Shown here: piece by piece, positions 17,159-24,885 of the stretch
Numbering within the stretch: the first letter of the stretch is position 1
Layout of the letters: every line of letters begins with the position of its first letter
DNA from: Demequina muriae
Lineage (GTDB): Bacteria > Actinomycetota > Actinomycetes > Actinomycetales > Demequinaceae
DNA: 64,000 nucleotides
Assembly (NCBI RefSeq): GCF_030418295.1
Contig: NZ_JAUHQA010000001.1
Coordinates: forward strand, 1,240,001-1,304,000
Direction of reading: 5' to 3'
The notes under the pieces: model-generated
Seen by the model: the letters and a program-made list of their open reading frames with translations, nothing else
Told to the model about the DNA's origin: nothing
The model's database searches: none
Position numbers and translations under genes: made by a program

Positions 17159-18172
17159 TCATCGCCCGTGAAACCCACTGAGGCCGCGGCGCGGACTGAC
17201 CAAACCTAGCAAACAGCCGGCTCCCCAGGACACCTGGGTCAGCGGGATCACCGCGAACAGGCGCAGCCGGGCGGACCGATCCAGGTCGCCGGGCGCCAGC
17301 GCGGCGGCGGCCACCCAGAGCGCATAGGCCGACACGGGAGCGATCGCGATGACGAGCGCCACGACGCGCGCGGCTCCCGACAGCGCCGGCGAGACCACCG
17401 CGGCGATGAGCGCAGCGGCCAAGCCGAGCACGAACACGGGCGGCACCAGGTACCTGAGTGAGACGCGGCCCGGCATGCGCCTCATCAGCTCGCCGCGCCA
17501 GCGCCCCGAGGCGAGAAACTGCCGTGACAGGGTCCGCACCGTCGAACGCGGCCGATAGACGACCTCGATCTCGGGGACGAACCACACCTCGCCGCCGTCG
17601 GCGCGCAAGCGCTGGTTGAGTTCCCAGTCCTCGCCGCGCGACAAACTCTCGTCGAACCCGCCCACCTTGAGCACCGCGTTGCGACGGAACACACCCAGGT
17701 ACGCGGACTCCGCCGGCCCGGGCTCCCCGCCGACGTGATAGATCCCCCCGCCGAGCCCGGCGCGCGAGTTGTATGCCCAGGCGACCGCGCGCTGGAACGG
17801 CGTCAGCCCCTCGGCCTTCATGCGGCCGCCCGCGTTGATGGCCCCCGACTCGTGCAGCGCCGCCACCATGATGCGGGTGTACGAGGGCGGGAGCACGGAG
17901 TGCGCGTCCACCCTCACCACCACGTCACGAGTCGCGGCCTCGAAGCCGAGGTTCATGGCGATGGAGATGCCGTTGCGAGGGTTCTCGATGACAGTGATCT
18001 CGGGGTGCCGTGCGGCGAGCTCGTCGATGATCGCGTTGGTGCCGTCCGTCGACGCGCCGCGCACGAGGAAGATCTCGGGATCGGTGACGCCCTCCTGCGC
18101 GAGGATGCTCTCGACCGTCGCCCTGACGTAGCGCTCCTCGTTCAGCACGGGCACGACGTAGGACACCGTCAC
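17159..18172 (-). CDS. GT2-family glycosyltransferase with C-terminal membrane helices (ExoA-like)
   Basis: 337-aa transferase. The GT-A domain starts VSYVVPVLNEERYV and has VRGAST, a DAH metal-binding site (VVVRVDAHSVLP) and an ED catalytic region (SRGEDWELNQRL). About four hydrophobic segments follow from residue 245 onward, so the enzyme is membrane-anchored with its catalytic domain in the cytosol. Similar enzymes start or extend exopolysaccharide repeats. Several GTG codons cluster at the start; the chosen one follows TAAGGAC closely, and 18196 would be the longest. It lies just upstream of the export permease. Confidence 0.85.
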   Translation of the reverse strand: MTVSYVVPVLNEERYVRATVESILAQEGVTDPEIFLVRGASTDGTNAIIDELAARHPEITVIENPRNGISIAMNLGFEAATRDVVVRVDAHSVLPPSYTRIMVAALHESGAINAGGRMKAEGLTPFQRAVAWAYNSRAGLGGGIYHVGGEPGPAESAYLGVFRRNAVLKVGGFDESLSRGEDWELNQRLRADGGEVWFVPEIEVVYRPRSTVRTLSRQFLASGRWRGELMRRMPGRVSLRYLVPPVFVLGLAAALIAAVVSPALSGAARVVALVIAIAPVSAYALWVAAAALAPGDLDRSARLRLFAVIPLTQVSWGAGCLLGLVSPRRGLSGFHGR

Positions 18173-18288
18173 AGCGTCCTTACCCACCACGTGCACCTCG
18201 CGAAGATCGGAGAATGGGCCGTATCGCTTGCCCGTCGAACGTTACGAATTCTAGGTGATGAGGAACGACGGGACGAGCGGCCGCCCCG

Positions 18289-19356
18289 TCACAGGCGCTC
18301 GAGCGCGGCCAGCAGAGCGTCGTTCTCGTCGCGCGTGCCGATCGTGACGCGCATCCCTTCGCCCGCGAACGGTCGCACGAGGATCGCAGGTTCGAGAGCC
18401 GCGAGCGCGTGGGCGACCTCACCCGTGCGCTGGCCCGCGGGGAGCCAGACGAAGTTGCCCTGCGCATCGGGCACGTCCCAGCCCGACTCGCGGAGCGCAT
18501 CGGCCACGCGGGCGCGCTCGGCGACCACCGTCTCCACGCGCTCCATCAGCTCGTCGCGTGCGTCGAGCGAGACGAGGGCCGCGACCTGAGCCGGGGCGGA
18601 GACCGAGAACGGCGTGACGCAGGACTTGACCGGGGCGATCAGTTCCTCTGCGCCGGCGACGTACCCGACGCGAAGCGCCGCCAGCCCGTATGCCTTGGAG
18701 AACGTGCGGGCGATGAGCAGGTTCGGGTGACGGGAGAGAGCTGCCAGGCCATCCACCGCATGGGCATCGCGCACGAACTCCACGTACGCCTCATCGAGCA
18801 CCACCAGGACGCGCCGAGGGACCGTGGCCATGAGGCGTTCGAACTCCTCGAGGCGCACCGCCGGGCCGGTGGGGTTGTTCGGCGAGCACAGCACCAGCAC
18901 CCGGGTGGCGTCGGTGACAGCCGCCGCCATGGCGTCGAGGTCGTGGCGTGCCTCGGACGTGAGCGGAACCGTCACCGCGGTCGCCCCCGTGATGGCGGTC
19001 AGGATCGGGTACGCCTCGAAGCTGCGCCACGGGAAGATCACCTCGTCGCCCGGACCCGTGTAGGCCTGCAGCACGTGCTGGAGCGCGGCGACGGAACCGC
19101 CGCCGACAGCCACGGACGCCGCGCTGAGCCCCAGATGAGCGCCGATGCGTTCATGCAGCTCGACCGCGAACATGTCGGGGTAGCGGTGCGCCACCTCGCC
19201 GGCGCCAGCGATGGCCGCAGCCACCATCGGCAGCGGGGGATACGGGGTCTCGTTGGACGAGAGCTTGACCGGCGGCAGTCGATCCGCGTCGCCACGCGCG
19301 CCGGGAACGTACGTGGGGAGCGCGGCGATGGCTGGCCGAGGGCGGGGGAGGTCCAT
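18289..19356 (-). CDS. hisC: Histidinol-phosphate / aromatic aminotransferase (class I/II PLP)
   Basis: 355-aa PLP aminotransferase of the HisC branch. The PLP lysine sits in ARTFSKAYGLAALRVGY; other landmarks are KLSSNETPYPP, LCSPNNPTGP, LDEAYVEF and the C-terminal arginine in GMRVTIG. It converts histidinol phosphate or an aromatic keto acid. Isolated copies away from the his operon are often labelled as phenylalanine aminotransferase in actinobacteria, so the precise substrate is open. It precedes the glycan run by about 115 bp on the same strand; functional connection is not evident. Confidence 0.85.
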   Translation of the reverse strand: MDLPRPRPAIAALPTYVPGARGDADRLPPVKLSSNETPYPPLPMVAAAIAGAGEVAHRYPDMFAVELHERIGAHLGLSAASVAVGGGSVAALQHVLQAYTGPGDEVIFPWRSFEAYPILTAITGATAVTVPLTSEARHDLDAMAAAVTDATRVLVLCSPNNPTGPAVRLEEFERLMATVPRRVLVVLDEAYVEFVRDAHAVDGLAALSRHPNLLIARTFSKAYGLAALRVGYVAGAEELIAPVKSCVTPFSVSAPAQVAALVSLDARDELMERVETVVAERARVADALRESGWDVPDAQGNFVWLPAGQRTGEVAHALAALEPAILVRPFAGEGMRVTIGTRDENDALLAALERL

Positions 19357-19391
19357 GTGCCCAGCATGGCAGGTGTGCCAGACTCGTTGCC

Positions 19392-19778
19392 ATGAAATTC
19401 CTCGCCCGTGTCGCGGCCACCGCCGTCGCCGTCTGGATCACGTCGCTGCTGCCCCTCGATGTCGAGGTCTCCGGAGGAGAGGCCGAGTGGTGGACGCGCG
19501 CCCTGGTCTACCTGGGAATCGGCGCGGTGATCGTGCTGCTGAACCAGATCATCAAGCCCATCCTGTCGGTGCTCGCACTGCCCATCACGATCCTCACGCT
19601 CGGCCTGTTCGCCCTGGTGATCAGCTGGTTCATCCTCTGGCTCACCGCGTGGATCTCGGAGCAGGTGGACTTCATGACCCTGTCCATCGGAGGCTTCTGG
19701 CAGACCCTGTTCGCGGCGCTGGTCATCAGCATCGTCACCGCGATCATGAGCGCCATCCTGGGAGCGCGCCGGGACTGA
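19392..19778 (+). CDS. 4-TM phage-holin-family (superfamily IV) membrane protein
   Basis: 128-aa protein with four hydrophobic helices and a short polar loop. Segments LNQIIKPILSVLALPITILTLG and GGFWQTLFAALVIS are typical of the chromosomal actinobacterial PF04020-type proteins. Despite the family name, no prophage genes are nearby. Function is unknown. Its last 35 bp overlap the 3' end of the convergent alpha/beta hydrolase gene. Confidence 0.85.
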   Translation: MKFLARVAATAVAVWITSLLPLDVEVSGGEAEWWTRALVYLGIGAVIVLLNQIIKPILSVLALPITILTLGLFALVISWFILWLTAWISEQVDFMTLSIGGFWQTLFAALVISIVTAIMSAILGARRD

Positions 19779-21339
19779 CCTCCCGGTTCCGAGGGTCCCG
19801 CGGCCGCCGCACGGACGGCGGCGTGCCGAACCGCTCCGTGAACGTGGGCGCAAACTCGCGGCTCGTGGCGATCCCCCCGCCCACGAACGCCGCGGCGCCC
19901 ATCCTCCACGCCGCCATCGAGGCGTGGGTCGACGCATCGGCCGCCCGGCCCGCCTCGACATACGAGGGCACCGCGTGGGCCCCGGCGAGCCCCCGTCCCG
20001 CACTGGCGACCGCCGCGTCCGTCGCCGTACGCAGGTCCGCGACGACGGTCGTGATGTGGGGCGCGTCGGGAGTGGCCCTCGCGTCGAGCTGATGCACCAC
20101 CTCCTGCTCGCTCGACAGGTGCAGGTACTGGATGTCGTCCCGATGCGCGATGCGGTCCGTGGGGGATCCGGCCGTCACGACGTGCGTGACCCGGAACTCA
20201 TCGCTCGCGTCGGCCGCAAGGGTGGTGGCGACCATTCCGCCCTGGCTGTGGCCGACCAGCATCACCGGCTCGTGAGGCAGCACGCCCGCCGCGCGCATCG
20301 CGTCGCGCACCAGGCGCGCGGTGTCGGTGTCGCCTCCCGTCACGGCCACCGCATTCGTGCGGTTGTCGAAGGGTGAGGCGGCGGTGACGGAGAAGTCCTG
20401 CGTGCCCGGGATCCGGACCACGTGGGAGCGGGAGCCGTCCGGATGCGCGATCGTCTCGACGGCCACGACCCCATCGCCGCCGATCTGCAGGGGGTCGATC
20501 CCGGCGATCAGGTCCGCTACCCCCGTCGGTGCGGGGCGCCTGGCGGTGCTGCCGATGCGCGGGACCGCCCCGGAGTACACGGGCTCGTTCCCGATGCGTT
20601 CCAGCAGTCCCAGCACCGCGGCCAGCGAGCCTGCGGTCATCTCGTAGCCGGTGGGCACGGGGTCACGGGGGACGTCGAGCGCGCGGAGCAGCGGCCCGAC
20701 GGACCGCCCGTTGAGGTAGCCGGTCGTGGGCGGAGGGGCGTCCGGCAGCAGCGCGGCAGCCGCCGCCTCCGCCCCCTCGGCGCTCAGCGTCAGGCTCGTC
20801 GCGCCGGATGTCCACGCCAGGCCGGCACGCTGGCCCGTCGCCGTCAGGGCATCGCCGATGCGGCCGCTCAGGTGAGCGGCCGCGCCCATCGCCATCGCAC
20901 TGGTCGCCATGAGGGCGCCGTACTGCACCCGAGCGGGGAACACCGCCGTCTGCACCAGGTCGGTCACCGCTCGTCCCCACCACTCGCCGTCACCGATGCG
21001 CTGGCGAGCGCCAGCCTCGGCCTCCTCGTAGGCGCGCGCGACGGCGGCCAGCCGTACCGCCGAATCGGCGATCTCCGCCGCGACGGACACCGCGCCGCCG
21101 GTGCCGTGAAGAGCGTCGCCCACCCCCGCATGGGCGCTCCCGAGGGCTGCCCGCAGCGCCGGAACCGCATCGGGCAGCGCCCGCTCCAGCCAGTAGGCGG
21201 CCATCCGCAACTGGTGCGCCGCCTCGTCCACCTCGGCCACAGCGTGCTCGAGCGTCCCGCTGGCGCGGGCGATGTCCTCGGTGAGGGCGGCGTGACCCCC
21301 CGCCCCTCCGCCGACGGCGATGGGCGGCGGCTCCGTCAT
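19744..21339 (-). CDS. Alpha/beta-hydrolase with N-terminal helical domain
   Basis: 531-aa protein. Residues 1-130 are alanine-rich helices without a signal peptide. The later part has an alpha/beta-hydrolase core with the nucleophile elbow GHSQGG near residue 365, preceded by a VVRIPGTQDF strand, and an SSEQEVVHQLDA segment that could carry the acidic residue. The Pro/Arg-rich tail is probably disordered. The ATG overlaps the stop of the small helical gene upstream (ATGA), so the two are coupled. The helical N terminus plus a small helical partner resembles WXG100/ESX-type pairs, but no WXG motif is present. Substrate unknown. Confidence 0.7.
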   Translation of the reverse strand: MTEPPPIAVGGGAGGHAALTEDIARASGTLEHAVAEVDEAAHQLRMAAYWLERALPDAVPALRAALGSAHAGVGDALHGTGGAVSVAAEIADSAVRLAAVARAYEEAEAGARQRIGDGEWWGRAVTDLVQTAVFPARVQYGALMATSAMAMGAAAHLSGRIGDALTATGQRAGLAWTSGATSLTLSAEGAEAAAAALLPDAPPPTTGYLNGRSVGPLLRALDVPRDPVPTGYEMTAGSLAAVLGLLERIGNEPVYSGAVPRIGSTARRPAPTGVADLIAGIDPLQIGGDGVVAVETIAHPDGSRSHVVRIPGTQDFSVTAASPFDNRTNAVAVTGGDTDTARLVRDAMRAAGVLPHEPVMLVGHSQGGMVATTLAADASDEFRVTHVVTAGSPTDRIAHRDDIQYLHLSSEQEVVHQLDARATPDAPHITTVVADLRTATDAAVASAGRGLAGAHAVPSYVEAGRAADASTHASMAAWRMGAAAFVGGGIATSREFAPTFTERFGTPPSVRRPRDPRNREVSPGALPGWRS

Positions 21340-21629
21340 GAGTGGCCGTGCATCCACGCCAGGGTGCGGGCGCGGTGCCAGTCTTCGCGACACCAGTCGA
21401 CGGCGACCGTCAGACGCCGCACCCGCACCTCCACCTCCGCCAGCTCCGAGCGGTACTGCGCAGCGGCGACGGACACCCAGTCGAGGTCCTGCGCCTGAGC
21501 CAGAGACCCGAGCGCGCGACCCAGAGCCGCGTACGCCTCGTCCAGCGGGTGAATCGGCAGCAGGAGGGCGGGCGGCTGCACGGTGCCGCCCGACGCGGTG
21601 CCTTCCCACGACGCGGCGAGCTCGGTCAT
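21336..21629 (-). CDS. Small helical hypothetical protein coupled to the alpha/beta hydrolase
   Basis: 97-aa protein starting MTELAASW, predicted mainly helical and rich in Ala, Leu and Arg, ending DWHRARTLAWMHGHS. No known family was recognised. Size, helical character and coupling (ATGA) to a protein with a helical N-terminal domain are similar to small chaperone-like partners of type VII secretion cargo; this is a structural analogy only. Divergent from purB about 95 bp away. Confidence 0.55.
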   Translation of the reverse strand: MTELAASWEGTASGGTVQPPALLLPIHPLDEAYAALGRALGSLAQAQDLDWVSVAAAQYRSELAEVEVRVRRLTVAVDWCREDWHRARTLAWMHGHS

Positions 21630-21724
21630 GGCGTGACGGTAGAGCCGCGACGAGCGCCGTCGCAGGGGCGCCGCCCGGAGGTTGTGGACAGCGGCCGGGC
21701 CCGCGCGGGTGTGCGCGTGGAACA

Positions 21725-23158
21725 ATGGTCGCCGTGACCGCCTGGAATCCCTCCGCCCTCGTGTCCTTCGCCGACGTGGAGCCCGCCATCGCGCTGGGGC
21801 CCCTCGACGGCCGCTACCGTCCCGTCGCAGCGCCGCTCGTCGACCACCTCTCGGAGCCGGCACTCAACCGTGCGCGCCTCCACGTCGAGGTCGAGTGGTT
21901 CATCCACCTGTGCGAGACCGGCGCCGTGCCCGGCGCGCGCGAGCTCACCGATGACGAGACGTCGCTGCTGCGCGCGATCCCCGCCGACTTCGACGCCGCC
22001 GGCATCGCCGAGCACGCGGAGATCGAGAAGGTCACGGTCCACGACGTCAAGGCGATCGAGTACTACATCAAGCGCCGCCTCGACGGGACGTCGCTCGCGC
22101 CGCTGAGCGAGCTCGTGCACTTCGCGTGCACCTCCGAGGACATCAACAACCTGTCCTACGCCCTCATGGTCAAGGGCGCCGTCAAGCAGGTGTGGACGCC
22201 CGCGGCCGCCGCCCTCGTCGACGACATCGCCACCCTGGCGCGCCTGGCCAAGGCGGTGCCGATGCTCTCGCGCACCCACGGCCAGACCGCCACGCCGACC
22301 ACGCTCGGCAAGGAGCTCGCGGTGCTGGCCCACCGCCTCACGCGCCAGCTCGCGCGCATCGGCCGTCAGGAGTACCTGGGCAAGATCAACGGTGCGACCG
22401 GCACGTTCGGCGCCCACACCGCCGCCGTGCCGCAGACGGACTGGATCGACGTGTCGCGCACCTTCGTCGAGGGCCTGGGGCTCACGTGGAACCCCCTCAC
22501 CACGCAGATCGAGAGCCACGACTGGCAGGCCGAGCTGTACGCCGACCTCGCGCGGTTCGGCCGGGTGCTGCACAACCTCGCCACCGACGTCTGGACCTAC
22601 ATCTCGCTGGGCTACTTCGCCCAGGCCGCCGCGAAGGGGTCCATCGGCTCCAGCGCGATGCCGCACAAGATCAACCCCATCCGCTTCGAGAACGCGGAGG
22701 CCAACCTCGAGATCTCCGCAGCACTGTTCGACACCCTCGGCGCCACGCTGGTGACCTCCCGCCTGCAGCGCGACCTCACGGACTCGACGTCGCAGCGGAA
22801 CATCGGCGTCGCGTTCGGCCACTCGCTGCTCGCGATCGACAACGTGCGCCGCGGCCTCACCACCCTGTCGGTGAACGAGGCGGCGCTGGCGGCGGACCTG
22901 GACGCGTCGTGGGAGGTGCTCGCGGAGCCCATCCAGTCGGCGATGCGCGCGGCGGCCGTCGCGGGCGTGCCGGGCATGGACAACCCGTACGAGCGGCTCA
23001 AGGACCTCACGCGCGGCCAGACCATCGACGCGGCGGCGATCCAGGAGTTCGTAGGCTCCCTGCCGCTGCCGGCCGACACCGCCGCGCGCCTGTCAGCGCT
23101 CACGCCGGGCTCCTACGTGGGGCTCGCCGAGCGGCTGGTCGACGAGTACCTGGGCTAG
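21725..23158 (+). CDS. purB: Adenylosuccinate lyase
   Basis: 477-aa fumarase/aspartase-superfamily enzyme for two steps of purine synthesis: cleavage of SAICAR and of adenylosuccinate, each releasing fumarate. The superfamily signature GSSAMPHKINPIRFENAE carries the catalytic serine. Other blocks are FACTSEDINN, SRTHGQTATPTTLGKE, GKINGATGTFGAH and the DSTSQRNIGVAFGHS segment. The length fits the E. coli-type PurB group. The chosen ATG has no clear RBS and lies near the expected promoter, so a leaderless or short-leader transcript is possible; a GTG at 21734 is an alternative. Cytosolic housekeeping gene. Confidence 0.96.
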   Translation: MVAVTAWNPSALVSFADVEPAIALGPLDGRYRPVAAPLVDHLSEPALNRARLHVEVEWFIHLCETGAVPGARELTDDETSLLRAIPADFDAAGIAEHAEIEKVTVHDVKAIEYYIKRRLDGTSLAPLSELVHFACTSEDINNLSYALMVKGAVKQVWTPAAAALVDDIATLARLAKAVPMLSRTHGQTATPTTLGKELAVLAHRLTRQLARIGRQEYLGKINGATGTFGAHTAAVPQTDWIDVSRTFVEGLGLTWNPLTTQIESHDWQAELYADLARFGRVLHNLATDVWTYISLGYFAQAAAKGSIGSSAMPHKINPIRFENAEANLEISAALFDTLGATLVTSRLQRDLTDSTSQRNIGVAFGHSLLAIDNVRRGLTTLSVNEAALAADLDASWEVLAEPIQSAMRAAAVAGVPGMDNPYERLKDLTRGQTIDAAAIQEFVGSLPLPADTAARLSALTPGSYVGLAERLVDEYLG

Positions 23159-23248
23159 TCCCTGCGCGAGGCCTGCTCCCTGGCAGTGCATGAGCGCACG
23201 ATCTCGGCCCCATCGTCACGTGGTGCACTCACACGGCGCAGCGAAGGA

Positions 23249-23947
23249 CTAGGGCAGCGCCACCACGTCGCCCACGGCGATCCGCCCCGGCGTGACCACG
23301 TCCAGATAGATCGCGACGCGCATGTCGCGCTGATCGCCGAGCGGCTTGAGCCACCGCGTGCGCGTCTCGACGCCGTCCTGCGCCAGATCGATGGTGCGGC
23401 AGCGCTCGATGCGTCCGGTGGGCCGCAGCACCACCTCGCCGATGCGCACGTCGCCTGACCAGCCCTCCTCCTCGAACGGCTCCGAGGTCGCGACCACGAT
23501 GTTGGGACGCAGGCGGCGCGCGTCAGCGTCCGCACCAAGCTCGCGAGCGCACCACTCCAGGGTCGCGGTGCCGATAAGCGACACGGAGCCGTCGTCGAAG
23601 TGAGGCACGTCGTCCTCGGGGGCGACGGTGACGGCGGCACTCAGGTCCAGGCTCAGCGCACGGTCGAGCGCCGGGTCTCCCACCACCCAGGTGCCGCTAG
23701 GCCCAGAGACCTCGACCCCCGCATCGGCCGTCCGGGCGCTGTAGGCGAAGATGCCGTCGCGCCGCACCAGGCGCTTGGTGTTCTTGCCCGAGGCGAGGCG
23801 GGCCTCAGCATCCCGCACGGCGTAGCCGCGGTCGCCCACGAGCCCACGCGGGTCGAGCTCGACGGTCGCCAGCGCCTCGCCGCCCATCGACTTCACGGGA
23901 TAGCGGCGCAGTGCGGTCACCTGCGGTGCGCTGACGGTCACGGGCAT
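23249..23947 (-). CDS. MOSC domain protein (molybdenum-cofactor sulfurase C-terminal-like)
   Basis: 232-aa protein. The N-terminal beta-barrel part begins VTALRRYPVKSMGGEAL, followed by the MOSC domain with RLRPNIVVAT and a conserved cysteine in RIERCRTIDLAQDG. MOSC proteins carry persulfide sulfur and bind molybdenum cofactor; stand-alone forms often act in N-hydroxylated compound reduction (YiiM/mARC type). The redox partner is not visible here. Convergent with purB. Confidence 0.9.
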   Translation of the reverse strand: MPVTVSAPQVTALRRYPVKSMGGEALATVELDPRGLVGDRGYAVRDAEARLASGKNTKRLVRRDGIFAYSARTADAGVEVSGPSGTWVVGDPALDRALSLDLSAAVTVAPEDDVPHFDDGSVSLIGTATLEWCARELGADADARRLRPNIVVATSEPFEEEGWSGDVRIGEVVLRPTGRIERCRTIDLAQDGVETRTRWLKPLGDQRDMRVAIYLDVVTPGRIAVGDVVALP

Positions 23948-24028
23948 GCCGCCAGGCTATCCGGCCGATGCGGGTGGCACCTCGGCGGGCACTCGCGCGG
24001 GCGATCGCTCGTTAGGGTGAGCGTGACC

Positions 24029-24856
24029 ATGGACGACCACGCCGCCGCGCCCGCGACCCCAACGAACCCGGCCCCCGCATCGGCCGTCGCCGTGCCCAGC
24101 CGCCGCAGGCTGCGCGCCGAGGTGCTCATCGTGCTCGGGCTGTCGCTCGGCTACTACGCGATCACCGCGGCCCTGCGACTGATCGAGCGCTACCTCGCGG
24201 AGCCGTCGATCGGTCAGCAGTCCACGCAGCTGAACCCGTCGCGTTCGGACATCGACTACCTCGATCTGATCCAGCAGGTGGTGCGCCAGTTCTACCTGCT
24301 GATGCCCGTCGCCCTGGTGCTGTTCCTGCTGAGCGCCGGGGGCAAGAGCGCGCTGCGCCGGCTCGGCATCACGGGGCACGAGCACTCTGCGTGGCGAGAC
24401 CTCGGGATGGGGCTGGTGCTGGCCGCGGCCATCGGCCTGCCGGGCCTCGTGCTCTACGCGGTGGGGCGCGCGATCGGCCAGACCGTGAGGATCGACACCT
24501 CCGGGCTTCCCGATGCGTGGTGGACGGCGACGATCCTGCTGTTCTCGGCGGCCGTCGCGGGCGTGCTCGAGGAGACGATCGCCGTGGGCTACCTCGTCAC
24601 CCGGCTCAAGGAGATGCGGTGGTCGGCGACCGGGGCAATCCTCGCATCGGCCCTGCTTCGCGGCGCGTACCACCTGTACCAGGGCTGGCCCATGGCGCTC
24701 GGCAACGTCGTGATGGGAGTGGTGTTCGCGTGGTACTTCCATCGCACCGGCAGGCTCGGCCCGCTCATCATCGCCCACTGGACACTCGACGCCGTGTCGT
24801 TCATCGGGCCAGAGCTCGTGCCTGAGGAATGGCTCGTGGAGCTCGGCGTCGCGTGA
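24029..24856 (+). CDS. CPBP-family intramembrane glutamic endopeptidase
   Basis: 275-aa membrane protein with six to seven helices. The Abi/CPBP motifs are LEETIAVGYLVTRL (Glu-Glu; the usual Arg after it is not at its normal place), LRGAYHLYQG and HWTLDAVSF. Family members cut prenylated or bacteriocin-type peptides or process membrane proteins; the substrate here is unknown. An in-frame GTG 12 bases upstream is an alternative start. It lies 29 bp before the next large membrane-protein gene and is probably cotranscribed with it. Confidence 0.88.
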   Translation: MDDHAAAPATPTNPAPASAVAVPSRRRLRAEVLIVLGLSLGYYAITAALRLIERYLAEPSIGQQSTQLNPSRSDIDYLDLIQQVVRQFYLLMPVALVLFLLSAGGKSALRRLGITGHEHSAWRDLGMGLVLAAAIGLPGLVLYAVGRAIGQTVRIDTSGLPDAWWTATILLFSAAVAGVLEETIAVGYLVTRLKEMRWSATGAILASALLRGAYHLYQGWPMALGNVVMGVVFAWYFHRTGRLGPLIIAHWTLDAVSFIGPELVPEEWLVELGVA

Positions 24857-24885
24857 TCGCGCGAGCCGACTCATAGACTCGCCCC

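Noticed and set aside
19392..19778. Holin-family gene as evidence for a prophage
   Set aside because: It is a single chromosomal 4-TM family member; no other phage genes, integrase or attachment site nearby.
21626..22822. 398-aa minus-strand frame opposite purB
   Set aside because: Antisense to purB, which has a complete signature and normal length.
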